From a virus, in IMG/VR virus record IMGVR_UViG_3300025889_000336, positions 1 to 38,308 of that record: DNA of 38,308 bases. One strand, given 5' to 3'. A program made the translations under genes and the position numbers. A model generated the notes under the pieces. That model saw nothing but the letters and a program-made list of their open reading frames with translations, did no database searches and was not told the origin of the DNA. Shown piece after piece: positions 21,732 to 31,286 of this stretch (position 1 is the first letter of the stretch; each line of letters starts with the position of its first letter).

Positions 21732-22060
21732 TATCTCTCCGTATATTCTTTCATTATCCTAGCCATGTCTCTTTCTGCATCAACAAACCTAGAATAAACA
21801 TTAGTAATTAATTCATCATCATTATTGCGGTAAATCAACTCAACAAACTTAGTAGAGTTATCATCGCCTTCATTATAATGTTCTATTAGTTCAAATTTCT
21901 TGCCATTAGATAAGAAGTTTAATGTTACTTTATCAAAATTCCATTTCTCATCATTATACATTTTACCGTATATGCTTACATCAATCCCATATTCTTTTCT
22001 GAATTCATCCGCTCTAAAAACTCTATCTCTAATTGTTAATTCTGTTTCTCTAAAGCTCAT
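21731..22060 (-). CDS. Hypothetical tail-region protein
   Basis: A 109-residue charged protein (ELTIRDRVFRADEFRKEYG, then FVDAERDMARIMKEYTE). Its start overlaps the end of the propeller gene and its stop overlaps the next ATG. It has no recognised domain. Tight coupling inside the tail module suggests an assembly or structural role. Confidence 0.6.
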   Translation of the reverse strand: MSFRETELTIRDRVFRADEFRKEYGIDVSIYGKMYNDEKWNFDKVTLNFLSNGKKFELIEHYNEGDDNSTKFVELIYRNNDDELITNVYSRFVDAERDMARIMKEYTER

Positions 22061-23574
22061 TCTGATTGAAACTCCGTTAAATAAGTTATGATACTTGTTT
22101 CATATATAATAATATCATCAGAACCATTCGTATCGTTATGCACTAATTTCACTCTTATTTGATACCATTCCCCAAGAGAATCAAGATGAAATATTTCTTC
22201 AATAATATTATTGCTTGCTAATGTAAATGGAAGATTAATTGGAAGTACTGGTGAATTCCCTGATAAATTTATATATCCCATAAGCTGGTATTCTTGATCG
22301 TCAATCGAAGCATACACCGCAATATCATAATCTCCTGAAGATAATGCTCGTATTTTTAATACACCTCCAACTTTTTTTTGTAATGACTTCTGAAAATCTT
22401 CCTTCTTACTTTCTTCAACATAATTTATTGCAGAACCATTGTCATTATATCCAGTCCATGCCCTAAATACACTCCCATCATTAGAATCTATATAATATAA
22501 TCTTTCTTCACCATCTACCTTAACTTTTGCCCAATCAGCCACATTCCATCCAGAAATAATCATCCATCCTTGAGAAGCTGGATAATATACCCATACTTGG
22601 TTATTATATGATGATGCATTAACGGGAACAGATATAAAATATTTATTATCAAAATATATTGCTGTTGCTTTACTAATTTGCGCCCAATTTAAAGAATCAA
22701 ATTCTTCTTTTATCACATAACTTAATGGATAACTTGCTCCTAATTGTAGTTTGTCTTGTTGTGTGCGGAATACCCCTCTAATGCCATCGTGTGATAGAAA
22801 ATATACATCGTCACCAACTTGAACTGCTGTGCGTCCAGCTGCACAACCAATATCTAATATCTTTTCTGGTTTATCAGTAGCTGCTGGAGTAACCGAAGGA
22901 TTAATACCCCAAACTTGATCTTGACCTAAAGCAATTATCCCAATATCTCTAACTCCAATTAATGCACGTTCATTGCCAACAGGCATCTTATAATAATCAG
23001 TTGTTCGGTCAAAAGCACCAGAATAATCTGCTGAGAAAGCATCTGACCAATACAAATTATTGTCATCTAATACCCACAATCTATTTCTATAATAAGTACC
23101 TACTTTTGATAATGGGGGTGATGTATTTGTATTGCCTAAATCTTGTGGATTATTCAAATCTGCTGGATCGAATCTAAACCAATTATCCGTTCCGTTAGTT
23201 GATACAAAAACATCTCCAATGCCACTCTCACCAATTTTAATGATATTATTCAATAAACTTGTCGTGAAATTGGTCTTTCTCGAAGTAAATGACCCTGAAG
23301 TTGCCCAAGTATATAAGTTCGTTCCTTCAACAGCAACAAGTAGATTTGAACCACTATCTGGCTCAAAACCAAACAACCCAAGACCAGGGTTATCACTCAA
23401 ATCTTCAACCAATGTAGTTCCAGGTCGCTTTTTCCTTTGCCCAGGAACAGAAATATCAACATTTGTTAATACTGTTGCTTGATTCTCATTAATATTAGAA
23501 CCATGTATTCTATTATTCTGTCCACCTGAATAATCTCGTCGGATAACAAATATTTCTTTATCATCACTAGCCAT
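22057..23574 (-). CDS. Tail propeller / nozzle-like protein (P22 gp10-like)
   Basis: A 505-residue protein with VIRRDYSGGQNNRI near the start, then TNVDISVPGQRKKRPGT (about residues 37-53), the recurring opening of phage stabilisation and nozzle proteins that plug short tails. The body is beta-rich with repeated blade-like segments (LGLFGFEPDSGSNLLVAVEG, VFVSTNGTDNWFRFDP). The end adds a jelly-roll-like part. It follows the adaptor gene as gp10 follows gp4 in P22-like phages. The function, closing the tail tube, is from the family. Confidence 0.6.
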   Translation of the reverse strand: MASDDKEIFVIRRDYSGGQNNRIHGSNINENQATVLTNVDISVPGQRKKRPGTTLVEDLSDNPGLGLFGFEPDSGSNLLVAVEGTNLYTWATSGSFTSRKTNFTTSLLNNIIKIGESGIGDVFVSTNGTDNWFRFDPADLNNPQDLGNTNTSPPLSKVGTYYRNRLWVLDDNNLYWSDAFSADYSGAFDRTTDYYKMPVGNERALIGVRDIGIIALGQDQVWGINPSVTPAATDKPEKILDIGCAAGRTAVQVGDDVYFLSHDGIRGVFRTQQDKLQLGASYPLSYVIKEEFDSLNWAQISKATAIYFDNKYFISVPVNASSYNNQVWVYYPASQGWMIISGWNVADWAKVKVDGEERLYYIDSNDGSVFRAWTGYNDNGSAINYVEESKKEDFQKSLQKKVGGVLKIRALSSGDYDIAVYASIDDQEYQLMGYINLSGNSPVLPINLPFTLASNNIIEEIFHLDSLGEWYQIRVKLVHNDTNGSDDIIIYETSIITYLTEFQSE

Positions 23575-24494
23575 TATATATCTTCTCTGCTATATGGTTT
23601 AGGATTAAAAGTCTTTGTTTGGTTTGGCTGATTCTCTTTATCCCAAGTTATATCAACTAACCATTTTTCAAACAATCTTTCAAACTCTTGTGCTTTTTGG
23701 AATTGTCTTTTATATCTCCATGAATGAGCAGTAGCTTGTAATTCTATACCATCAGCACAATCAATTACTGGGACATCATAATCATTTACTAATGGATATG
23801 GAAGAACATGATACGGTATTGATAATGTTAAAGCACTACTTGGCGTATAATGTAATCTTATCTTTTTTACTTTATAATCTAGATCAGCCGATGACATTAT
23901 AAAATTAGTTACCCCACCAGAATTAGATGTCCCAGTAATTCTACCAGTCGTGGCAGCAGATTTAGATATGCTTCTTATCTTGCTATACGTATTTGTTGAT
24001 ACTGCTGGAGTTGTTCCTGTCAATAGCACTGTTTCGTCAATCTCGACGTCATTAGAATCTGTTCCCTTTATTCTAACAGATTGTGAAGTATCTGATGCGG
24101 ATGATGAAGATATGGAGATTGTTGATGCGGATGTTGGTTGGTTTCTAACGACGTCATTAAATATTGAATATCTGGTTGGTTGACCAGATGAATTTAATGA
24201 ATCAGCAAATTTCTCAGCTAACTCTTGAATAGATATATATGATAAATATTTTAAATTTGTTGAATCATATACATATAACTCTTTCCCAAAATCATTTGAT
24301 AAAATATAATCTTTTGTTCCTGCAACAACTGAAACTGTATATTCTAAATTAATTGCATCCCAATTTACTCTTCGTAATATCTCTCTATAAGCATCATTAC
24401 AATATCGTTTGATTTCTGTTGCCATTGTAGATGATGTGTCCTGAATATTCTTCCCGACATTAGAATATATATTTGAGAATATCCTGTTTATCAT
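23574..24494 (-). CDS. Head-to-tail adaptor protein
   Basis: A 306-residue protein. The N-terminus is helical (ATEIKRYCNDAYREILRRV, about residues 25-43), then WDAINLEYTVSVVAGTKDY, the short-tail adaptor pattern of a helical bundle with a beta insertion. Residues about 115-215 are an unusually S/T-rich insertion (STISISSSSASDTSQSVR). The C-terminal helix returns (AHSWRYKRQFQKAQEFERL). It lies upstream of the propeller protein, as in P22-like and T7-like modules. A GGGG ribosome site precedes ATG. Confidence 0.6.
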   Translation of the reverse strand: MINRIFSNIYSNVGKNIQDTSSTMATEIKRYCNDAYREILRRVNWDAINLEYTVSVVAGTKDYILSNDFGKELYVYDSTNLKYLSYISIQELAEKFADSLNSSGQPTRYSIFNDVVRNQPTSASTISISSSSASDTSQSVRIKGTDSNDVEIDETVLLTGTTPAVSTNTYSKIRSISKSAATTGRITGTSNSGGVTNFIMSSADLDYKVKKIRLHYTPSSALTLSIPYHVLPYPLVNDYDVPVIDCADGIELQATAHSWRYKRQFQKAQEFERLFEKWLVDITWDKENQPNQTKTFNPKPYSREDI

Positions 24495-24513
24495 GTTGCC
24501 CCTGTCTTATGAA

Positions 24514-25206
24514 TTATAATAATATTCTTAAATCATCTGGTAATGGAAACAATTTTGTCTTAAATACTTCTCCATTTGGCATGATTACATCGTCACCGTA
24601 ATTCCATTTTTCATATCTATCGTTAAACCATTTCTCTCCATCAAAATCAGAAGCATGTGCATAAGTAGTAACCTTCTTTTTAATATCCTTAGGACTGCAC
24701 CATGATAAATGATGCATTTCTCCATCCCATCTAACATATGAGCTGTTTACATTTCTAATATAATGAAAATCTACATGCGGTCTTGCAGCTATAATTGGAT
24801 CAAATGATGCTGGCGGGTCTAATATATAATCAATAGTTTTCCAATATACTCTTGGCAATACCGTTACTGCATTATCATTTGTATTCTTTAAGAAATCTAA
24901 TAAGTAAATTATATTCTTATTATCTATTAGTTCGTCGCTATCTAAATATATTATCCAATCACAATCTTTTAATATTTTTTTTCCAGTATTGCGTTGATAA
25001 TGATCTAACTTCCAATATCCTTTTACAACATTTACATCTAAAGATAAACATATTTCTTCTGTATTATCAGGAGCCTCTGGAACGCCAAAATATGGTCTCT
25101 CAGATAGCATTACAACAATTTCATCAACAAATGGTTTAATACATTTTATAACTGCGCCAATTGTTTCTTCATCGTTATACGCTAATATTACAGATTTTAT
25201 TTTCAT
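24514..25206 (-). CDS. Glycosyltransferase, family GT2-like
   Basis: A 230-residue GT-A enzyme. The Rossmann-type start (KSVILAYNDEETIGAVI), then QRNTGKKI and WIIYLDSDEL with a D-x-D at 89-91, define GT2 enzymes that use a nucleotide-sugar donor and a divalent metal. It lacks membrane spans, so it would act on a soluble or virion acceptor. It is the last of four glycosyltransferase genes that lie between capsid and adaptor genes; it overlaps the upstream GT by four bases. Confidence 0.75.
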   Translation of the reverse strand: MKIKSVILAYNDEETIGAVIKCIKPFVDEIVVMLSERPYFGVPEAPDNTEEICLSLDVNVVKGYWKLDHYQRNTGKKILKDCDWIIYLDSDELIDNKNIIYLLDFLKNTNDNAVTVLPRVYWKTIDYILDPPASFDPIIAARPHVDFHYIRNVNSSYVRWDGEMHHLSWCSPKDIKKKVTTYAHASDFDGEKWFNDRYEKWNYGDDVIMPNGEVFKTKLFPLPDDLRILL

Positions 25207-26024
25207 AATATATTTTTAAATAATTGATTTGTAACTGTCTCCCATGTCCCAAAATCAACTTCTTCAATCTTAGGAGGATTATTTATAGCATTAATTAGTC
25301 TATCTTTATATTCAGATAATGAAACCTTTACGCCATATTTAACTGTTGTCTCTAAAGCCATATTTGGTACAACAACAGGAATACATTTTGCTACTTGTGC
25401 TTTTGCCGCAGAAATACAAAATAACTCTATCCCTTGCCCTGGATGAAGCCAAAACTCACTTGATTTATATAATTCAATCATTTCCTTCTCAGATATAGAC
25501 TTATTATATGTAGAGATAAGTTTTGCTCCTGTTTCACGTGAAACATCTTCCCAAATACTTTTAAGAAAATCCAGCCCTCTATCTGGAGAAGATGAATATA
25601 AGCACTGTTTCCTTGTTTTTATTGGATTCTTAAATTGTTCTGGATAAAGAGATAATGGAACAACTCTTGAACTCTGTCCAAAAATACTTTGATGATATAT
25701 TGATGTAACTATTCGTTCATCATAATCTATATACTCGTAATCTCTACTATTATACCAACATGACCAATGAATATTATACTTGCCTAACTTTGGCGATCTA
25801 CTATTACAAGATAATACAATGTCTTTAGCTGAGAATGCTGATCTAGGGAGATACAGTACCCCATCATACTCTCCGGCAACCCCATCATAATAAACAATCA
25901 CTTCTTCTTTAATATTCTTCGCTGTATTAACTACAAATTCAGGAGTTCCACCAACATAATTATAAGGTGACCATTCCCATCCTTTTGGCAACTCTTCTGT
26001 CCATATCTCTATTAATCTACTCAT
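25203..26024 (-). CDS. Glycosyltransferase, GT4-like
   Basis: A 273-residue GT-B type protein. The C-terminal half has YSSSPDRGLDFLKSIWED (about residues 142-159), then FWLHPGQGIELFCISAAKAQ and VAKCIPVVVP. These match the C-terminal domain of the 761-residue fusion protein (DRGL, E-x-x-CISA-x-KAQ, CIPV), so the two are related by duplication. The N-terminal donor region is short. Its substrate is unknown; its partners and place suggest a virion glycan. Confidence 0.7.
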   Translation of the reverse strand: MSRLIEIWTEELPKGWEWSPYNYVGGTPEFVVNTAKNIKEEVIVYYDGVAGEYDGVLYLPRSAFSAKDIVLSCNSRSPKLGKYNIHWSCWYNSRDYEYIDYDERIVTSIYHQSIFGQSSRVVPLSLYPEQFKNPIKTRKQCLYSSSPDRGLDFLKSIWEDVSRETGAKLISTYNKSISEKEMIELYKSSEFWLHPGQGIELFCISAAKAQVAKCIPVVVPNMALETTVKYGVKVSLSEYKDRLINAINNPPKIEEVDFGTWETVTNQLFKNIL

Positions 26025-26722
26025 ACACCACTAAATACCTGATATAAACTATTATCGTTATATTTTATATATTTATTTATAAAATACTCTCTACTTCTAT
26101 TAAATTCATTTATATCCCCACCAAATTCACCAATAGTAGTATGAGGGTTATGAACTGCATATCCATTAAGATTTTTATAAAACTTCTTACCTTCTATATG
26201 CAGTCTAAATGCTAAGTCTGTATCATCAAAGACAACTTTATATTCTGGATCAAACCAAGCATCCTCATTCTTCATCATACAAACAGAGAAGCAAAGAGAT
26301 TCAACAATCTCATTCTTTATTGAATCTTTATGCTCGCTGATTCCCAATGATGCTATCCCACAATCGTCTTTGCTAGAAAAACAATCTAACATATATTCTA
26401 ACCAATCTTCACATACAAAAACATCATTGGCAATAAATACAATAAATTCTCCATCACATACATTGAATGCTCTATTTATACTCCTATTTGGATTCTCTTT
26501 TATTTTCTCATACAAGTAAATATCAGCATATTCATTGAAATAGTTTGATTCTGTTTCTACTATAACTAGTTCATAATTGACAGAGGTTCTCTTCATTAAT
26601 TCAATGCATTTTAATGTCATAGGAATATGTTTTTTGTCTTTAATAAATACTGGCAAGACAACATTTATTTTATCTTTTATTATTCTCATATTCCTGTTTA
26701 TTGTTATAGGGTCTTTAATCAT
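26021..26722 (-). CDS. Glycosyltransferase, GT2-like
   Basis: The frame is open to 26743 but only the ATG at 26722 has a ribosome site (GGAG) and shares ATGA with the upstream stop, giving 233 residues. INVVLPVFIKDKKHIPMTL is the GT2 start. EFIVFIANDVFVCEDW carries the metal-site region with ND in place of a full D-x-D, and a later DDTDLAFRL matches the acceptor-side motif of GT2 enzymes. No membrane span. Part of the glycosyltransferase cassette. Confidence 0.65.
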   Translation of the reverse strand: MIKDPITINRNMRIIKDKINVVLPVFIKDKKHIPMTLKCIELMKRTSVNYELVIVETESNYFNEYADIYLYEKIKENPNRSINRAFNVCDGEFIVFIANDVFVCEDWLEYMLDCFSSKDDCGIASLGISEHKDSIKNEIVESLCFSVCMMKNEDAWFDPEYKVVFDDTDLAFRLHIEGKKFYKNLNGYAVHNPHTTIGEFGGDINEFNRSREYFINKYIKYNDNSLYQVFSGV

Positions 26723-29004
26723 GTAAATAACTCTCCTGTCCATTGATTAGCGACCCTATCCCAACCAAATTCCTCTTTATGACTAATGACTTTACTTCTT
26801 ATTTCTTCTTGCTTACTACTGTCTTTGAGGATTTCGATGATACTTTCTTTGAACTTTTCTTTGACGACATTGTTATCACACCTCCCTTCAATCTTTATGC
26901 CTTCTTTTACTGTCTCTTTTAATGCGGCATAATCAGTACATACTGGTATACACCCTGCCGCCTGTGCTTTCATTGCAGAGATACAAGAAATCTCTTCAAA
27001 ATGAGATGGATATGCCCAAATAGCTGACTTTTGTAATTCTTTTACTAACTGTCGATGCCCAACTCTACCATGTTCGTATATTCCTTCTTGATTCATTAAG
27101 GTTAACATCAATTGTTTAAACTCTTTTGGTCTACGACCAGAATCCATCATTTTATCATATGTATTCCAACCATAAAATATATGTAGTTCTGCTTCTGGGA
27201 CTTGTAACTTAATGTCTGGCCACATCTCAAGAATATTCTGTAATCCTCTATCATAACTTGATGTATAAATCATTCTGTATTGATTTCTATCTAATGCGTA
27301 ATCCTTAAAATCGTTCAGATTTATCCCATTTGAACTAACGAATATTTGATCTTCTCTAACATTATTAGGTAATAAACTCTTATGAAATTCAGATAATACA
27401 ATAACTTTATCAAACAAATTCCCCTTGTTTGAATCTAAATCAATAGGAACATCATGTAACCATAAGATATTCTTCTTAGATTTTATGTCGATATGTTGAA
27501 ATATATTTGCCCTCCAAGCTACGAAATAATTAAATTCATCACGAGGATTAAATTCAAGATATGACTTATATTCAACACCATTATATATACCTGAAAACTC
27601 ACCACATTGATTGTATACAGTTACATCCCAACCAATTTTTACTAACTCACGAGATAGATAAATAATTGCTTCTTCACTTCCACCAATGCCATTCATAACA
27701 GAGAAATCTGCCCAATCTTCCCAAGAATTCCCACAATAAAATACAATAGACTTCTCCGACCATTTCTTTGGTTTAGCAATCAAGTTTCTAAGCATTGCAA
27801 CTCTACTGCTATTCAAAGATTTCTTTGGAACAGCTTCTGCTAATATCTCTAACTTATTTGGTTCAACATTTTTAATATATTTACTAATCCAAGATAAGTT
27901 CTCAAAAAATGTTTTTTCCTCTAATGCTTCAATAAATAATGGATGATATTTTTTTATTAATGCATTATTAGGAGAAATCTTCCTTGCTTGTTCAAATAAC
28001 ATGCATGCTTTTTCAATATCGCCTTTTCCTAATAAAGCCATAGCCGCATTAGCTTTTGCTTTATATGAATAAAATGTTGGATCAATCACAATTACTGTGT
28101 CTGGTTCAGGTCGTGCAATGCCTGACATATACCAATCAACAGATTTATCATAATCTTGTTTCTCAAGATATATGTTCCCTAATTGTAGATATGCATCAGG
28201 AAATTTAGTGTTTATTGCGAGGGCTTCATTGCAACAAGCTATTGCAGTCTCTAAATCTCCTAGCTTTTGATAGCAATCTGACATCTGTATCCAAGCAAAA
28301 TATTTATCATCATTCCATCCAGAGCGTCTAATAAGATTAGTCAAAAACTTTATTGCTTCTCTATATTGCCCTTTTCCGGCTAACATCCGTCCTAAATATG
28401 CTATTGTTCTAGGATCAGTATTTTCTCCATCACGATTAAATTCTTCTAATAAATACTCTAAATTTCTAGCAAATGCTTTCTCAGCATGCCCTTTATCTGT
28501 TGAATGAATTATTTTTAACTGCGTATCTCTTGCTAATATGCAATTTTCTCTATTATCTAAATGAATATTCTCATGGATTGCTTTCTTCCAATAAATATCT
28601 TTTCTCTTTTTAATTATTGTCTCTCTCCAATGAGACACAATGCATTGACCATTCTCGTCGGTATAATATTCATATAAATGAAAAGTAACATCTATCCCTC
28701 TTGCAACAGTTTGTTTAAATAATTCAGGCAATATCTCAATATTCTCAATCAAGTCATCTGTATCGAGTCTAAGATAATAATCACTAGTTATTTTATCTGC
28801 CAGAAAATTTCTTTTATCTGAAAAATTTCTAATCCATTTGTATTCATGAATCTTTACTTTATCATTTGCTAATAACTTAAACTCATCAATTCGCTCATCA
28901 ACAGCTATTGCTATTTCATCAAAATATTTCTCATAAAGATTTATTAAATTCTTAACCTTCTCTACCTCATCTTTAGCAATAATGTGTAATGCCAGCGTTG
29001 CCAT
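26719..29004 (-). CDS. GT2-TPR-GT4 fusion glycosyltransferase
   Basis: A 761-residue three-part protein. Residues about 1-180 are GT2-like (LALHIIAKDEVEKVKNLINL, D-T-D at 81-83, then IHENIHLDN). About 195-345 are TPR helices (YREAIKFLTNLIRRSGW, DLETAIACCNEALAINTKFP, GDIEKACMLFEQARKISPN). About 415-755 are GT4-like (IVFYCGNSWEDWADFS, GGSEEAIIYLSREL, MIYTSSYDRGLQNILEMW, E-x-x-CISAMKAQAAGCIPV). GT2 and TPR parts also occur fused in bacterial protein glycosyltransferases. A single chain with two active sites could add two sugars in turn. It is the first GT gene after the capsid region. Confidence 0.75.
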   Translation of the reverse strand: MATLALHIIAKDEVEKVKNLINLYEKYFDEIAIAVDERIDEFKLLANDKVKIHEYKWIRNFSDKRNFLADKITSDYYLRLDTDDLIENIEILPELFKQTVARGIDVTFHLYEYYTDENGQCIVSHWRETIIKKRKDIYWKKAIHENIHLDNRENCILARDTQLKIIHSTDKGHAEKAFARNLEYLLEEFNRDGENTDPRTIAYLGRMLAGKGQYREAIKFLTNLIRRSGWNDDKYFAWIQMSDCYQKLGDLETAIACCNEALAINTKFPDAYLQLGNIYLEKQDYDKSVDWYMSGIARPEPDTVIVIDPTFYSYKAKANAAMALLGKGDIEKACMLFEQARKISPNNALIKKYHPLFIEALEEKTFFENLSWISKYIKNVEPNKLEILAEAVPKKSLNSSRVAMLRNLIAKPKKWSEKSIVFYCGNSWEDWADFSVMNGIGGSEEAIIYLSRELVKIGWDVTVYNQCGEFSGIYNGVEYKSYLEFNPRDEFNYFVAWRANIFQHIDIKSKKNILWLHDVPIDLDSNKGNLFDKVIVLSEFHKSLLPNNVREDQIFVSSNGINLNDFKDYALDRNQYRMIYTSSYDRGLQNILEMWPDIKLQVPEAELHIFYGWNTYDKMMDSGRRPKEFKQLMLTLMNQEGIYEHGRVGHRQLVKELQKSAIWAYPSHFEEISCISAMKAQAAGCIPVCTDYAALKETVKEGIKIEGRCDNNVVKEKFKESIIEILKDSSKQEEIRSKVISHKEEFGWDRVANQWTGELFT

Positions 29005-29007
29005 AAA

Positions 29008-29424
29008 CTACATCCTCTCTGGTATAGCGAATTGTGGATAGTTCTTTGCAAACCAATATATATCTTCTTTTGTTTTAAATAACCTTCTCCCAGGCTCATC
29101 CTGAGAACTTAACATCTTTTCATAATTATCTAAAGCATCATATACGCATCTCGGCAAAGATACTCCCCATCGTAATGTATCTTTATCATTAGAAGCAAAT
29201 TCATTCATCCTAGATTTTCGTATTTCTTTATTTTGCTTTATAACTGCTTTAGCATGATCAAGATTTGTTCCAACCTGAGGATCATCACAACAAATATAAT
29301 TTATTCTTAACCTATCAGGATGTGAATGACCACAATTGTTACAATATACTCGATTATCTTTTAGAAGATAATTTATTACAGAATCGTATGCTGCTTTTCT
29401 ATTCCCATCTGTTTTTATTAACAT
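29008..29424 (-). CDS. Hypothetical phage protein with zinc-like cluster
   Basis: The frame is open to a TTG at 29454, but the ATG at 29424 is the more likely start (138 residues, MLIKTDGNRKAAYDS). It has CNNCGHSH near the N-terminus and later CCDD, which could bind a metal. It contains RMNEFASNDKDTLRWGVSLP and is otherwise unrecognised. No clear ribosome site; a hairpin lies just upstream at 29432-29452. It sits between capsid and glycosyltransferase genes. Confidence 0.6.
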   Translation of the reverse strand: MLIKTDGNRKAAYDSVINYLLKDNRVYCNNCGHSHPDRLRINYICCDDPQVGTNLDHAKAVIKQNKEIRKSRMNEFASNDKDTLRWGVSLPRCVYDALDNYEKMLSSQDEPGRRLFKTKEDIYWFAKNYPQFAIPERM

Positions 29425-29431
29425 AATATTA

Positions 29432-29452
29432 GGGGTGTTTATGGCACACCCC
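29432..29452 (-). other. Hairpin between capsid gene and next gene
   Basis: GGGGTGT (29446-29452 on the minus strand) and ACACCCC (29432-29438) are perfect seven-base arms around a seven-base loop. It lies 15 bases after the capsid stop and seven bases before the next ATG. No U-run follows, so it is not a simple terminator; it may slow read-through, stabilise the capsid mRNA or limit translation of the next gene. Confidence 0.5.
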
Positions 29453-29466
29453 AAAAGCCATTTTTA

Positions 29467-30357
29467 CTAACTCATTTTAGTCTGTAAGAAACCTGCATCT
29501 TGATGTAAACATTCAAGAGTAAGTTCGCCTACAACTTCACCTCTTGTTGAGTCACCAACTTTTGCTAACTCACGAACAAATGGTTTACGAAGGTATGCAA
29601 TTCTAAACATATCTTCATTAATACCAAGAAGATCATGGTTAACGTCTCCAGAAATTGTTACATAACGATGTGCAAACAACTTAACCATTCTTGCTGCATC
29701 TGCTTCATACACATCAACAGCATTAACTAATCTACGGTCAGTTGTTTCAACATTTTTTGTAGCTCCTGCTGTAAATGCAGAAATCTTACGCTTTAAATAC
29801 ATATCTGTATAAATAGCGTTAACTTCTGTCCCATCATCCCAAACATCTTGCAATCTGTCATTCAATAATGTTTCTGTAATTGTAACGCCAGAAGTAGATG
29901 TAATATTGTGTGCCACAAACCAATCTTTAATTCCACGCATCTGACGTGCTGTAGCATCAGCCCCACAAACTATCGTTGCACGAACTAAAGAGAACTCTGC
30001 GTCTTGTTTCCATTCTTTTAATGCTTTTTGTGTTTCATACGCATAACGATCATTAAATCCAGCTTGGTTAACTGCTCGTTCAGTATCTGAAACATCAAAC
30101 CCAACACGAACAATTTGTGTATAATTTAACAATCGAGCTGGATCAGTTCTATCTGCATAAGAAGCTTCTGCCGCTTCAACATAATTGTTAAACCCAACAG
30201 TTTTTAGAGTATCTGTCAACCATTGGTGAAGAATGTCTTTTGCTACCGATGTTTTTAATCCAGACATTAGTTGATTTTCTTTGAAATCAAGATTCGTGAT
30301 GACATCTAACAAGTCCTCACGTCTTGCATTATCTTCATATGTAAACGTCGAAGCCAT
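29467..30357 (-). CDS. Major capsid protein, SU10/DUF5309-like
   Basis: A 296-residue protein after the scaffold-like gene. It opens MASTFTYEDNARREDLLDVI, then TNLDFKENQLMSGLKTSVA, the pattern of the SU10/DUF5309 major head family. The central ERAVNQAGFNDRYAYETQKA is the helical spine region and it ends with GEVVGELTLECLHQDAG. It is expected to fold as an HK97-type subunit that forms the head shell. A strong AGGAG ribosome site and a hairpin downstream fit high expression. Confidence 0.85.
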   Translation of the reverse strand: MASTFTYEDNARREDLLDVITNLDFKENQLMSGLKTSVAKDILHQWLTDTLKTVGFNNYVEAAEASYADRTDPARLLNYTQIVRVGFDVSDTERAVNQAGFNDRYAYETQKALKEWKQDAEFSLVRATIVCGADATARQMRGIKDWFVAHNITSTSGVTITETLLNDRLQDVWDDGTEVNAIYTDMYLKRKISAFTAGATKNVETTDRRLVNAVDVYEADAARMVKLFAHRYVTISGDVNHDLLGINEDMFRIAYLRKPFVRELAKVGDSTRGEVVGELTLECLHQDAGFLQTKMS

Positions 30358-30362
30358 TTATA

Positions 30363-31286
30363 TTACTCCTCTTTAATTATCCCAGATGCTCTAAGATATC
30401 CTTTAACAGCAGCTGAGATATCACTCTTATTGTATGTTTTATTGTATTGCTCTAATGCTTTTTTAACTGTACTTTGATTTTGCGGCAAGCTAGGTTTACC
30501 ACCACCAGAAATTAAAGTTGTTTTTTGGGCTTTCTTTAAATCTTTTTTTAGTGTTTGCATAGCTGTCTTACTTTGATTTAAAGATGTTAATGCTGTTCTC
30601 CCATAAGCAATCTCAGCAGCAATCCTTAATCCATCAGGTCTGTCTTTAACCATTTTTCCAGTTGAAGGATCAACGGTATTTAACACATTTGCCATTTCTT
30701 GTGTAAGTGGATTAGCCATATTCCATGACTTATTCCCATAAGAATCTGCGACAAAACAATCTTTAAATACCGGATGATTAACAATATACTGTTCAGACTG
30801 TTGACGAATTTGAGAATTTATTTGCTCTTGCTTGAAGTTCTCAATCTCTGATTTAACTACTCTAGCTTGTTCACTTAACTGAATATCAGTAATCTGTTGC
30901 TCAACCCAACCTGCATATTGAGGATTATCAATAGCATATTGACGTAATTGAGGAATATTCTCTTTAGTGTATTTCGGCTGTTGTTGCTGCTGTTGCTGTT
31001 GTTGGCTCTTTGCCAATGTTTCTTCGATTATCTTAGGAATACTCGTTGGAAACTCATTCAGCTTTCTTTCAGCTTCCATAGCACGATTACGCCAAGGAAT
31101 TCCACGTTCATCTACATCTCCTTGCGCTATCGATTGTTCTTTGGCAACATCATTATTTGATTCCGTTGTTTCTACGGCAGGCGTTTCCGTATCAGTTGTT
31201 TCTTCAACTGTGTCTTGATTCACTGCCTGTTGGTCTATTGAGGTTACCGATCCCTCATCATTCACGATATCATTTGGGTCTAACAT
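30363..31286 (-). CDS. Scaffolding-type protein
   Basis: A 307-residue protein directly upstream of the capsid gene. It has an acidic, T/E-rich N-terminus (VEETTDTETPAVETTESN), then ERGIPWRNRAMEAERKLNE, a helical segment and a run of nine glutamines near residues 94-102, then a long charged helix. The DERGIPW-x-NRA-x-E motif and acidic-helical layout are typical of phage scaffolding proteins that direct capsid assembly and then leave. The end is basic (KKALEQYNKTYNKSD), as in scaffold capsid-binding tails. Confidence 0.7.
   Translation of the reverse strand: MLDPNDIVNDEGSVTSIDQQAVNQDTVEETTDTETPAVETTESNNDVAKEQSIAQGDVDERGIPWRNRAMEAERKLNEFPTSIPKIIEETLAKSQQQQQQQQQPKYTKENIPQLRQYAIDNPQYAGWVEQQITDIQLSEQARVVKSEIENFKQEQINSQIRQQSEQYIVNHPVFKDCFVADSYGNKSWNMANPLTQEMANVLNTVDPSTGKMVKDRPDGLRIAAEIAYGRTALTSLNQSKTAMQTLKKDLKKAQKTTLISGGGKPSLPQNQSTVKKALEQYNKTYNKSDISAAVKGYLRASGIIKEE

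Noticed and set aside
11018-24183. Many + strand frames of 60-116 codons opposite the structural operon
   Set aside because: They are mirror frames of well-supported minus-strand genes and lack ribosome sites and sensible composition.
30974-31003. Triplet repeat as a mobile or unstable element
   Set aside because: It is an in-frame run of nine glutamines mixing CAA and CAG within the scaffold-like gene; ordinary coding low complexity explains it.
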